From: Geothermovivens sp964644845
GTDB taxonomy: Bacteria > Zhuqueibacterota > Zhuqueibacteria > Oleimicrobiales > Geothermoviventaceae
Direction of reading: 5' to 3'
Assembly: GCA_964644845.1 (NCBI GenBank)
Contig: CAZXXS010000066.1
Location: 1-31,351, forward strand
Length of the DNA: 31,351 nucleotides
Position 1 is the stretch's first letter; the number at the start of each line of letters is the position of its first letter. Positions 8,792 through 16,113 of this stretch are shown here, one piece after another. The notes under the pieces were generated by a model that was given only the letters and a program-made list of their open reading frames with translations, had not been told where the DNA came from and did not search any database. Both the position numbers and the translations under genes were made by a program.

Positions 8792-8958
8792 GCGATTCGA
8801 CGAAATGGTCGAACGGGTGTGTTGAGGGTCACACGAACTGCTGTGTCGATTTTTGCACAACTTCCGTGGACACAATTTGTTAGGCGGTTAACGGGACTTA
8901 ACCAGTGGCCTGGCATGGGCTTTGTAGGGTAGAGCGACGAACACGGCGATTGCCGAAC

Positions 8959-8974
8959 CTGACTGCGCAGTCAG
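8959..8974. promoter_or_regulatory. Perfect 16-base palindrome upstream of the calcium-loop gene
   Basis: CTGACTGCGCAGTCAG reads the same on both strands. It ends 55 bases upstream of the GTG start at 9030, a usual position for a dimeric regulator near a promoter or for a small hairpin in the 5' leader. It differs in sequence from the GTCGAC repeat farther upstream. Confidence 0.45.
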
Positions 8975-9029
8975 ACTCGCAACGAAGGAAGAAGCAACGA
9001 AGGAAGAAAGGAAAACGGAGGTGGTAACG

Positions 9030-9719
9030 GTGAAACGAACGACGCTTTTCTCAGCAGCTCTTGTCTTTCTGCTCGGGATCGGGCTTGTGGGCCTGACGGG
9101 CAGTGTGTTCGCTCAGAATTCGTCTCCAGGCGCCACGCAACACGGTCCTGGCTTTGTGGACGAGAACGGTGACGGCTACAATGACCGCGCGCCAGACGCC
9201 GACGGTGATGGCATCCCCAACGGGCTGGATCCTGACTACACGGGGCCGAGGATGGGACGTGGCGCGCAAGGTTTCATTGACGAAAACAACGACGGCGTAA
9301 ACGATTGGGCCCAGGATTTCGATGGCGATGGAATCATGAATCGCTTCGATCCGGACTACGCTGGGAATCAGAACTTCACCAGTGGTCGAGGCATGGGTCA
9401 CGGGATGGAGCGCCGTTTTATCGACATGGATGGCGACGGTGTAAACGATCGTTTCCAGGATTTTGACGGCGACGGCGTCATGAACTGTCAAGATCCCGAC
9501 TGGCGAGCCTCGATGGGTTTGGGCGAAAAAGCCGGACGAGCATTTGCCGGTCAGAACGGTCGGCGTGGTCGGTCCGGTATGCGCAGTGCCCGCTGGGGAG
9601 CTCGAGGTGCCGCGGGATGGAGTGGTCACAGCCACGGTTTTGGCAGAGGGTTCATGAATTCGCCTGCGGCGGGCGACAACGGGCCTGAAACCGCACCAAA
9701 GCAAATGCAAACGCGTTAG
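9030..9719 (+). CDS. Exported protein with three calcium-type DxDxDG repeat units
   Basis: A 229-residue exported protein. I start it at GTG 9030, 8 bases after GGAGG (9017-9021); an in-frame GTG at 9021 overlaps that site and is less likely. The signal peptide (1-28) is cut before QNSSPG. Three units of about 28 residues (42-69, 82-109, 130-157) each hold a loop like DENGDGYND followed by DADGDGIPNGLDPD, close to thrombospondin type-3/dockerin-like calcium loops; each last loop ends DPD. The tail (about 165-229) is rich in Gly, Arg, Ser and His (GRRGRSG, GHSHGFGRG) and probably unstructured. Calcium binding is inferred from the motif. It opens a run of four exported-protein genes and shares its loop type and Gly/Arg tail with the protein at 11469. 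Confidence 0.8.
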   Translation: MKRTTLFSAALVFLLGIGLVGLTGSVFAQNSSPGATQHGPGFVDENGDGYNDRAPDADGDGIPNGLDPDYTGPRMGRGAQGFIDENNDGVNDWAQDFDGDGIMNRFDPDYAGNQNFTSGRGMGHGMERRFIDMDGDGVNDRFQDFDGDGVMNCQDPDWRASMGLGEKAGRAFAGQNGRRGRSGMRSARWGARGAAGWSGHSHGFGRGFMNSPAAGDNGPETAPKQMQTR

Positions 9720-9742
9720 TCAGAAGAAATAAAGGTCACGAT

Positions 9743-9782
9743 TTGCCTGAAGATGCCGACTCAAGTCGGTGTCTTCGGGCAA
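9743..9782 (+). terminator. Long hairpin after the calcium-loop gene
   Basis: TTGCCTGAAGA pairs with TCTTCGGGCAA and encloses an inner CCGAC/GTCGG stem with a TCAA loop; the joint between them can be two G-U pairs. It begins 23 bases after the stop codon. No T-run follows, so it may be a Rho-assisted stop, a stabiliser of the upstream mRNA or an attenuating hairpin rather than a full intrinsic terminator. Confidence 0.5.
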
Positions 9783-9850
9783 CCTCGCCGTTTCAGGAGC
9801 GTTGTTAACTGGTGGTGTTGGTAGTTGGTACAAACTGGAGGAGGTGGACG

Positions 9851-11326
9851 ATGCGTGGGTTTGTGAGAACCAACGGGTTGCTGATCGCGCTGATCGCGCT
9901 GTTCGGACTGACAGCGGGTCAGACCAAAGCACAAGGTTGGGATGGCTTTGGGCACGGCAGTTGGAACTGGGGCTCCCACGGCTGGGACTTCCAGCAACAC
10001 ATGAGCGAAGTCGATACGGTGCAAGGAACACTCGTTCAGTGGGTGTCGCCGATGGGTGACACGCTGTACGGCGTGGACACGAACGGCGACAGCCAGATGG
10101 ACGTGGTCTTGAACTTCGGTCCAGCCTTCGACACCAGTCAGCTTCCGGCCGTGGGCAGCGACGTGACCGTGGTCGGCTGGACGATGCACACACACGTCAT
10201 CGACATGATGATCGTGCAGAGCATCAACGGGGTAGAGGTACGACCGGTCCCGGACAACTGGGAGGACTGGGGACACTGGACCGTGTTGCGCGATACGGTG
10301 ACGGCTTCCGGAACCGTGATGGCTGACACGCTGTTCGGTGTTGAATTCCTCTACCTGGACGAGGACGGCGACGGCACGGCCGAGTACTACCTGGACTTCG
10401 GTCCACCTTGGTACCAGCCCGAAGGGCTTTCCAGACCGGAACCGGGTGACCAGGTGACTGTGTTCGGCATTGTGCATGAAGCCATGGGCTACAAAGTGCT
10501 GACGGTGATTGAGCTGAACGGCGAGCAGTGGCGTCCGCCGGTGGGACCACCCCCCTGGACAGGCCGTTGGGTGCACCGTCACATGCGTGACAGCTTGAAG
10601 GTGATGAGCTTTGGCGACAGCTTGTTTGCCATCATCATCCCGCCCCGTGCGTTCGAGGGGATGGATATCCCGGACTCGCTGTTCTGGCAGATCATCCCGG
10701 ACGAGCTGGACAGCCTGCTCGCCGAAGGGGACACGCTGATGATCGGTTGGAAACTCCGTATTCTCGGTCCAGAAGGACGCGAACTGCTGGGACACGGTCG
10801 CAAAATGCACTTCCGGCACCAGCTGCGCTTGCGCGTGCACCTGCCGGGAGGCGGTGGGCTCGCCAAAGCCGCTGAAACGACCTACGCCCTGCGTGTCTGG
10901 GACGAAGACACGGACTCTTGGGTGACCATTGGTACCAGCAGTGGAACGACGGTCGAGGGTACCGTGGACCAGCTAAGTTCACCGTACGTGGGTGTGTTCG
11001 AGACGAGCACTGCCACGAGCGTAGCGGGCGAGGGTACAACCCTGCCGTTCCGCACGGAGCTGGTCCAGAACTACCCGAACCCGTTTAACCCATCGACGGA
11101 GATTAGCTACCGCTTGACGACAGCTGGCCACGTTACTCTGGCCGTGTACGACCTGACGGGACGGCTGGTCGCCACGTTGGTCGACAAGGCCCAGACCCCG
11201 GGCGAGTATCGGCTGCGCTGGAACGCGACCGACGCCAGTGGTCAGCCGCTGCCCGCGGGTGTGTACCTGGCTCGACTGAAAGTGGGCGCAATTTCGCAGA
11301 CAATTCGAATGGTGCTCCTCAAGTAG
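9851..11326 (+). CDS. Secreted protein with duplicated domain and PNPFNPST sorting tail
   Basis: A 491-residue exported protein starting at ATG 9851, just after GGAGGAGGTGG. Residues 1-28 are a signal peptide (cut before GWDGFG). Two homologous units of about 80 residues follow: 54-133 and 148-230. They align by the order GT(L/V), DTL(Y/F)GV, acidic DTNGDSQMD / DEDGDGTAE, (N/D)FGP, P.(V/P)G(S/D), VTV.G and NG...RP. The strand pattern suggests an OB-like or small beta-barrel fold; I do not recognise a named family. A middle segment (240-390) is unassigned. The end (about 400-491) is a FlgD-like/Por sorting domain with NYPNPFNPSTEISYRL at 407-422 and PAGVYLARL near the C-terminus. It sits between two genes for calcium-loop proteins, so a shared surface role is likely; the ligand is unknown. 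Confidence 0.8.
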   Translation: MRGFVRTNGLLIALIALFGLTAGQTKAQGWDGFGHGSWNWGSHGWDFQQHMSEVDTVQGTLVQWVSPMGDTLYGVDTNGDSQMDVVLNFGPAFDTSQLPAVGSDVTVVGWTMHTHVIDMMIVQSINGVEVRPVPDNWEDWGHWTVLRDTVTASGTVMADTLFGVEFLYLDEDGDGTAEYYLDFGPPWYQPEGLSRPEPGDQVTVFGIVHEAMGYKVLTVIELNGEQWRPPVGPPPWTGRWVHRHMRDSLKVMSFGDSLFAIIIPPRAFEGMDIPDSLFWQIIPDELDSLLAEGDTLMIGWKLRILGPEGRELLGHGRKMHFRHQLRLRVHLPGGGGLAKAAETTYALRVWDEDTDSWVTIGTSSGTTVEGTVDQLSSPYVGVFETSTATSVAGEGTTLPFRTELVQNYPNPFNPSTEISYRLTTAGHVTLAVYDLTGRLVATLVDKAQTPGEYRLRWNATDASGQPLPAGVYLARLKVGAISQTIRMVLLK

Positions 11327-11346
11327 TCTCGCCAAAACCCGGTGAC

Positions 11347-11376
11347 GAGGGGTGGCAGGAACTCCTGCCGCCCCTC
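11347..11376 (+). terminator. Strong GC hairpin after the sorted-protein gene
   Basis: GAGGGGTGGCAGG pairs with CCTGCCGCCCCTC over an AACT loop: 13 pairs including one G-T. It starts 21 bases after the stop. No T-run follows. Given its strength it may partly stop transcription or set mRNA levels between neighbouring genes of the cluster. Confidence 0.55.
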
Positions 11377-11468
11377 TGCTGGGGGCGTGGAAGAACAGGC
11401 AAAGCCGCAGCGTCACTGAATGACCCGCCACTGGGAGCCTGCGGGTCGATTGTGGAGGTGACCTTTCA

Positions 11469-12290
11469 GTGTGGGCGTGTGAGAGAGGCAGGAAATTGGC
11501 CAGGGTTCGTGAAAACAAAGCTGGGTCGGCTGTGCGGGGTTTAGTCCGCGGTCTGACCTGGTTGGTGCTTGGCGTTGCGCTCGCAATCAGCTTGCAAGCA
11601 CCCTTGGCCGCCGCCCAGACAAAGGCTCGTGGCAAGGCCGCAAAGGCCAAGGGCTCTGCTCAGTTTCCCGGCTTTGTGGACGCGAACGGCGACGGCGTGA
11701 ACGATCTTTTCGTGGACAAAAACGGCGACGGCATCAACGACGTGACAGGTAAACCTTACCCTCACCAGTTTCGGTTCCAGGACAAGGACGGCGACGGCAT
11801 CAACGACCTGTGGGTGGACAAAGACGGGGACGGCGTGAACGATCTGATTCTGCAGGTGGAATTCGGCAAGAAGGGGCCAAAGTGGGTGGATGTCGACGGG
11901 GACGGCATTCAGGACCGCGACGTCACGCTCTTGCTGCCACCCGGTCGACTCTGGCACCACGTGCTGGACGTCAACCATGACGGGAGAAACGACATTACCG
12001 GGTTGCCGTACCGCGGACCGATGGGCATCATGGGTTACCGTTTCGGCCGAGTGGATGAAGAAATCGGCAAGGTGTACCGGCATTTTGTGGACAAAAATCA
12101 CGACGGCATGCACGACAGCGCGTTGAAATTCGGTTGGCAGAGGCTTGGACCGCGGGTAGATGTGTTCATCGATCGGGACGGTGACGGCATTTGTGATGAC
12201 AGAAGCATGGGATTCGGCAGGAGAGGTGGGCGCACCTGGCCAGGCATGCGCGGATTTGGACGCGGGCACGGAGGAAGAGAAAGACCGTGA
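11469..12290 (+). CDS. Exported protein with eight calcium-type DxDxDG loops
   Basis: A 273-residue protein starting at GTG 11469, preceded by GGAGGTGA, an almost perfect match to the 16S 3' end. A long basic N-region leads to a hydrophobic stretch (about 28-48), a signal peptide likely cut before QTKARG. Eight loops of the form D-x-[ND]-x-DG-x-x-D begin at about residues 71, 83, 105, 117, 141, 167, 208 and 235, often in close pairs (DANGDGVND then DKNGDGIND). These match EF-hand/TSP3-like calcium loops; bound calcium is inferred. The C-terminus is Gly/Arg-rich (GFGRRGGR, GFGRGHGG), like the tail of the protein at 9030. Its stop overlaps the next gene's start (GTGA), so the two are probably made together. 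The enzymatic role, if any, is not visible. Confidence 0.8.
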   Translation: MWACERGRKLARVRENKAGSAVRGLVRGLTWLVLGVALAISLQAPLAAAQTKARGKAAKAKGSAQFPGFVDANGDGVNDLFVDKNGDGINDVTGKPYPHQFRFQDKDGDGINDLWVDKDGDGVNDLILQVEFGKKGPKWVDVDGDGIQDRDVTLLLPPGRLWHHVLDVNHDGRNDITGLPYRGPMGIMGYRFGRVDEEIGKVYRHFVDKNHDGMHDSALKFGWQRLGPRVDVFIDRDGDGICDDRSMGFGRRGGRTWPGMRGFGRGHGGRERP

Positions 12291-13528
12291 GAGGATTTGC
12301 ACGTACGAAAATCTTGGCATTGTTGGGCCTGGTAGTTGCGCTGATTTTTGTGGCTGCAATGCCGCTGGCAGCCCAGTGGTCGGTGAGGATTTCGTCCCTG
12401 ACGGCGTACGACGAGAACGCCTTTCGCAACTACCTCGGTCTGGACGACTGGGTAGAGCAGGTTCTCGTAAATGTTGGTAGGCAGTTCGCCGGTGAACACG
12501 CCGACATTGCGCTCAGTTACAATGGAGGATTTGTGTTTTTCCGCGAGTTCAGCGACCGACGCTTCATGGTGCACGGCGCAGCCCTCGACGCAACACTTTA
12601 CCTGGCCGGTGGCAAGTTTCCACTTGACGCCGGGTTCTCGTTCAGCCAGCGTTTTGACAAAGCGGCCTACCAGATTTTCGACAGCCACCAGTTCAGCGTC
12701 TACCTGAGCAAGCGGTTCCCTGGAGTGACCGGATTACCGGAAATCGGAGTCACCTACGCGAACCGGGTCTACCCGAATTTGCCGGATTACAGCCACTCCG
12801 AATGGTCAGCCTACGCCGTTGCGCGCAAGTTTTTCCCAACCAGGACGACGCTCATCGTGCGGTCGACCATCGGTTACAGGGCTTTCGCAAAACGGGTTGT
12901 TACCGTCACCGAGCCAGCCGATGAATGGACTGAGGGCTCGGAGTGGGGTTGGGTGCGCGGTGGCCGCGGCCACGGGCACTGGAACAATTTCCCTTGGTGG
13001 CTAATGGAAGGCTCAAACGCGCGTTTTCTGGTCGAGTCACCGAGCATTCTCCTGTTGAACGGAGGCGTGCGTGTGGCTCAGTCGCTGGGCGGGACGGCGG
13101 GTCTGAGTTTTGACGCTCGTGGCTGGTACAGCCCGTCCGGCGGGAGTCGAGCCCTGGATCGATCGGTTTACGGCTACGATCCGTCCGATCTGATTTTCGA
13201 CGACCCGTACAATTACGACGGCAGCCGATTTACGCTGCAACTCACCAAGGTTCTGTGGCCTGGTAGCCAGCTTGCGGTTGGTGCTACCGGCGAAAAGCGC
13301 TGGTACCGCGACCGTCCGGCACTGGCTCTGGACGGGCAAACCACGCTTGATCCTGAGCGCCGGGATGAACGGACGGAGTTCTGGGCGACGTTTCAAAGCC
13401 CTTTGCGCGTGTTCAAGCTGAACTTCGGCGCGATGGTCGATATCCGCTGGATTGACAACCGCAGCAACGATCCGTACTACCAGTGGTCCGGTCTCTCTGC
13501 GACAGCGGGTCTGCGTGTGGGGTTGTAA
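12287..13528 (+). CDS. Predicted outer-membrane beta-barrel protein
   Basis: A 413-residue exported protein whose GTG start overlaps the preceding stop by four bases (GTGA), a classic translational-coupling arrangement; GGAGG lies 12 bases upstream. Residues 1-29 are a signal peptide ending PLAAQ. The rest alternates polar and hydrophobic residues with many aromatic residues (ADIALSYNGGFVFFREF, FSVYLSKRF, YAVARKFFP), and the protein ends in a strand with ATAGLRVGL, as expected of an outer-membrane barrel. A Gly/His/Trp-rich loop (about 225-245, GWVRGGRGHGHWNNFPWW) would be surface exposed. I do not recognise a named family. Its coupling to the calcium-loop gene suggests it anchors, exports or contacts that protein at the outer membrane; this is inference. 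Confidence 0.65.
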   Translation: MRGFARTKILALLGLVVALIFVAAMPLAAQWSVRISSLTAYDENAFRNYLGLDDWVEQVLVNVGRQFAGEHADIALSYNGGFVFFREFSDRRFMVHGAALDATLYLAGGKFPLDAGFSFSQRFDKAAYQIFDSHQFSVYLSKRFPGVTGLPEIGVTYANRVYPNLPDYSHSEWSAYAVARKFFPTRTTLIVRSTIGYRAFAKRVVTVTEPADEWTEGSEWGWVRGGRGHGHWNNFPWWLMEGSNARFLVESPSILLLNGGVRVAQSLGGTAGLSFDARGWYSPSGGSRALDRSVYGYDPSDLIFDDPYNYDGSRFTLQLTKVLWPGSQLAVGATGEKRWYRDRPALALDGQTTLDPERRDERTEFWATFQSPLRVFKLNFGAMVDIRWIDNRSNDPYYQWSGLSATAGLRVGL

Positions 13529-14131
13529 CACCTTTTGGGATTGCTCCAGCGGAACTCGAATACGGACCCGGTCCACGCGTGTGGATCTTTGCAGGGACCG
13601 GACACGCTCATTCCCACCGCTTTGAAATCTGCCGTGAGTCCTCCTCACACGAGACGCTGGTTTTGCACCTGGCGGCAATTAAATGGGGCGCCCCGGTTCG
13701 TTTGTCCCACTCGACGAGCACGCTGACGAACTCCCCGCCGATGGCTTCAGCCTCGACCCAGAGCGGTTCCTGTGCTGGCAGGATGAGGACGAAAAGGCTG
13801 GCCTTTCTGGCTTTTCCCCCGAGCGCACCCGCTTTCCAGTGGGCTTACCCGGGACGAACGAGCCTTCGCGCTTGGAACGAGAGTTTGTACGAGAGGAAGG
13901 TCGCCGCAGCGTACAGGCTGGGAAAGCAGTCCCGAACGCTTTGTTCCCGTTGTCCCTTGAGTTTCCTACCCTCACGTGGGATGGGAACTTCCGTTGCGGT
14001 GCGAGCCTTGGGGGCTCTCCGTTTTTCGTCCTCGGCGCCTTCGCCTTCGTTTGGACGATCGATTCCTGGTTGTCGGCGAAGCAGGCTGCGCTCGCTAAGA
14101 GGCCTGCGGGAGCGGCAAGCTTTTTGTCGCT
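13529..14131. other. Spacer between convergent genes; one possible but doubtful small ORF
   Basis: About 600 bases. A hairpin with 7-bp outer arms (CCGGTCC at 13568-13574, GGACCGG at 13595-13601) lies 40 bases after the barrel gene and could mark its 3' end; it has no T-run. An open frame from ATG 13683 to 14168 could encode 161 residues with an acidic N-terminal half, but it has no ribosome binding site, no recognisable product, and its end runs into the opposing gene, so I do not call it. Nothing else is seen. Confidence 0.35.
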
Positions 14132-15328
14132 TTACCTGCAGATCGCCTGCAGTTCGGACAGTGTGTAATCGAGAGTACCAAACGGATCAACCTGCTCCTC
14201 GATGATCCTGGCGTAGACGCCGGGCAAATCATTGATCATCCACAGTTTGACCTTCCGGAACCCGTCGATGCCCTCCACAACCGTGCACGCGAACGACCCG
14301 GCTGGCACCGTCACGTGTTCGGTCCCAGCGATCCTGTAAGGCCAGGGTTCCTCCCGTGGGAAGAACGCGTTGGTGTGATTCATCAATTCGTCCCGAGCAG
14401 CCTCGGAAAACTGCGACGTGTCTGCCCCGGTCACGCTAAAATACACGAAGCGTACTCTGGGTGCCTGAGGCTCCACCGTCACACGCGCAAGGATAAAACT
14501 GGTGTGGCGCAAGACACCGAAAGTATTCACAAGCTTGCCGTAGCTGTACCGCAAGCAACGGATGCGAGCGAGCGTTTCGACCATCCGGTCGAACTCCTGC
14601 CACGGCAATCGTAAGTCCTCTGGTTCCGCGTTCTCGGGAAACTCTTCTTCTTCGAACGTAAGGCGCTGGATTTGCTGCCGTTCGGTGTGCGACCGATTGG
14701 CCCGGAGGATGCGTTCTCCGAGCTGCAGGGAAATCGTGCTGTCACTCCGTTCAAGAATTGCTGCTTTGCCCCGAAGGAGGTGTGATGATCCCGCGAAAAC
14801 GATGGCGTTTTCCTCCGGCTGGACTATCCAATTGCCGCTGGTTACGTCCGTCTCCACGCTGTTGGCTTGTACAAGGGTGAACGCCATCGGCGTCTCGAGG
14901 CGAAGGTAAGCGAACGGGTAATCCGTCCCGTGCAGTTGCCAGTCCCCTTGGAGATCTGAGGCGGCGTTTGTGCGAGAAACAGCTTCGGGGCGAACCCCTG
15001 TGCAGTAGTACGTGTGGGAATCTTTTCTGAAAACAAATTGCTCCTCGCTCAGTTTGAGCACCTTGCAACTGCCGCTGAGGGCTTCGGTGTCTCTCGCTTG
15101 TAACATCAGTGTGCTGTCGTTTGTGCGGTAAGTCCAGGTCCCGTACGGCACGTCGAGAACAGAAAAACTGCTGTCCGGGGCAAAGTCGAGGATTACGTAA
15201 GGGTTTTTCACTTTGGTGCCGCTTACAACCCTGGTGAGGAGCCAGCGACCCGTGAGGAGCGGTGTACTGGCCTGACTCGTAGCGATGGCGGTTGTGAGGA
15301 GCAGCAAGAAGCTTGGTAACGTACGCAT
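14132..15328 (-). CDS. Secreted protein with two lipocalin-like units and a C-terminal beta domain
   Basis: A 398-residue exported protein. The start is ATG at 15328, where the signal peptide MRTLPSFLLLLTTAIATSQA begins after a weak AAGGG site; the frame runs further upstream without a signal. Two similar units follow, about 24-115 (LTGRWLLTRV...GTWTYRTNDSTLML) and 130-220 (LQGDWQLHGT...GNWIVQPEENAIVF). Both have the GxW opening and a repeated strand pattern of small lipocalin-like domains that measure or bind hydrophobic ligands. A C-terminal part (about 255-398) resembles DUF3108-like envelope domains: YRIAGTEHVTVPAGSFACTVVEG followed by LWMINDLPGVYARIIEE. Function is unknown. It stands alone, facing away from gltB across about 1 kb of spacer. 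Confidence 0.65.
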   Translation of the reverse strand: MRTLPSFLLLLTTAIATSQASTPLLTGRWLLTRVVSGTKVKNPYVILDFAPDSSFSVLDVPYGTWTYRTNDSTLMLQARDTEALSGSCKVLKLSEEQFVFRKDSHTYYCTGVRPEAVSRTNAASDLQGDWQLHGTDYPFAYLRLETPMAFTLVQANSVETDVTSGNWIVQPEENAIVFAGSSHLLRGKAAILERSDSTISLQLGERILRANRSHTERQQIQRLTFEEEEFPENAEPEDLRLPWQEFDRMVETLARIRCLRYSYGKLVNTFGVLRHTSFILARVTVEPQAPRVRFVYFSVTGADTSQFSEAARDELMNHTNAFFPREEPWPYRIAGTEHVTVPAGSFACTVVEGIDGFRKVKLWMINDLPGVYARIIEEQVDPFGTLDYTLSELQAICR

Positions 15329-16079
15329 GACGTCCCTTGAATTTTCTGACGAACGTGGTTTGGGATTCCCGGCAACCCGACGGGCGTTGCAACCGCCACG
15401 GATCTCTTCGCGGCAGAGGGTGCTGCGCGTTAGGACTCGATGACACACCGGTGATCCGGTGCGAAAGATCCTGCCGGGAGACACTCAGGGTCGATGCAGC
15501 TCGCGCGGCCCGAAGGCCAGGAAGAGAAATGCAGCCGAGGGTCCGGTGGACTACGCCCGAGTGACCTGCGCAAAAGGACGGGCATTCCCGATCAACAAGG
15601 GTAAGACGGTACGGAAAATCCGCGGCAAACGCAAACGGTATCTTGGCAGGTTTCCGGATCCTGGCGAAGGGGTCCAGGTTGCTACGTTTTCTCTCAAGCC
15701 TAACGACGGACGAACGCAGGCGAACACAAATTCCGTTCTCACGCGATGAGCCGGTGACGCTGTGTTGGCAATCGCGTTCACAGCGTGTTGCTGTCTTGGG
15801 ATGTGGCACCTTGGAAACTGGGCCAGAGGGATCCCTCCGTTTTCTTACGGAGGTTTCGTAAACCGGGAAACAGCCGGGTTTTTCGCTGACAACCGTGCCT
15901 TGCGACCCGGGCAAAGCAAGATGGGTATTTTGTGTGCTGGTTGTGGAGCTGTAGCAGGTGGTCTGTTGTTGGCTGTTCTCACCGGGATGAGATCGGGGAA
16001 CGTTGTCGTGTCGTGACGCTGGGCCGGCTTACAAGCGCGATTGAAAGTAAGGAAAATGCCTTCGTGTGCCGAAAATTAC
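15329..16079. other. Long spacer with paired hairpins
   Basis: About 750 bases between divergent genes with no convincing coding region; one small Arg/Lys-rich open frame (15459-15749) has no ribosome site or known product. Two adjacent hairpins stand out. CCTCCGT/ACGGAGG with a TTTCTT loop lies at 15834-15853. AAACCGG...CCGGGTTTTT lies at 15860-15883 and ends in five T residues on the plus strand, terminator-like. No plus-strand gene precedes them, so they could end a short untranslated RNA or be chance. Confidence 0.35.
15834..15883 (+). terminator. Tandem hairpins, the second terminator-like
   Basis: The first stem has 7 perfect pairs over a six-base loop. The second has a CCGG/CCGG stem extended by A-T pairs past a bulged G and ends TTTTT. 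This is the form of an intrinsic terminator for plus-strand transcription, but no gene upstream needs it. A short noncoding RNA or a stop for stray transcription before the gltB promoter is possible. Confidence 0.35.
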
Positions 16080-16107
16080 TTGACAAATTGCGAAGAATGC
16101 TTATCTT
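16080..16107 (+). promoter_or_regulatory. Sigma-70-like promoter for gltBD
   Basis: TTGACA (16080-16085) is followed after 16 bases by TATCTT (16102-16107). The -35 box is the full consensus and the -10 box is the same as in the rRNA promoter P2 of this window. Transcription would start near 16114, giving a leader of about 280 bases before gltB. Confidence 0.65.
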
Positions 16108-16113
16108 TGTAAG

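Larger units (their letters stand above)
8467..9029. promoter_or_regulatory. Divergent control region between glpD and the calcium-loop cluster
   Basis: About 560 bases with no gene. It holds a 7-bp inverted repeat (AACGGGT, five-base gap, ACCCGTT, 8541-8559), a 17-base-period direct repeat (TTGTCCTGGGGTG at 8651 and TTGTCCCGGGGGTG at 8668), a dense TCGA-containing block (8774-8815), two copies of TTTGCACAAC (8528-8537 and 8852-8861), two opposed copies of AACGGGTGT (8551-8559 minus, 8812-8820 plus), and a 16-base palindrome (8959-8974). I could not fix the promoters with confidence. The density of repeats suggests several protein-binding sites controlling both directions. Confidence 0.5.

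Noticed and set aside
13683..14168. 161-codon open frame in the spacer after the barrel gene
   Set aside because: It begins directly after a stop codon with no ribosome site, has no recognisable motif and its end overlaps the opposing gene.
15459..15749. 96-codon basic open frame upstream of gltB
   Set aside because: No ribosome binding site and no resemblance to a ribosomal or DNA-binding protein family that I recognise.
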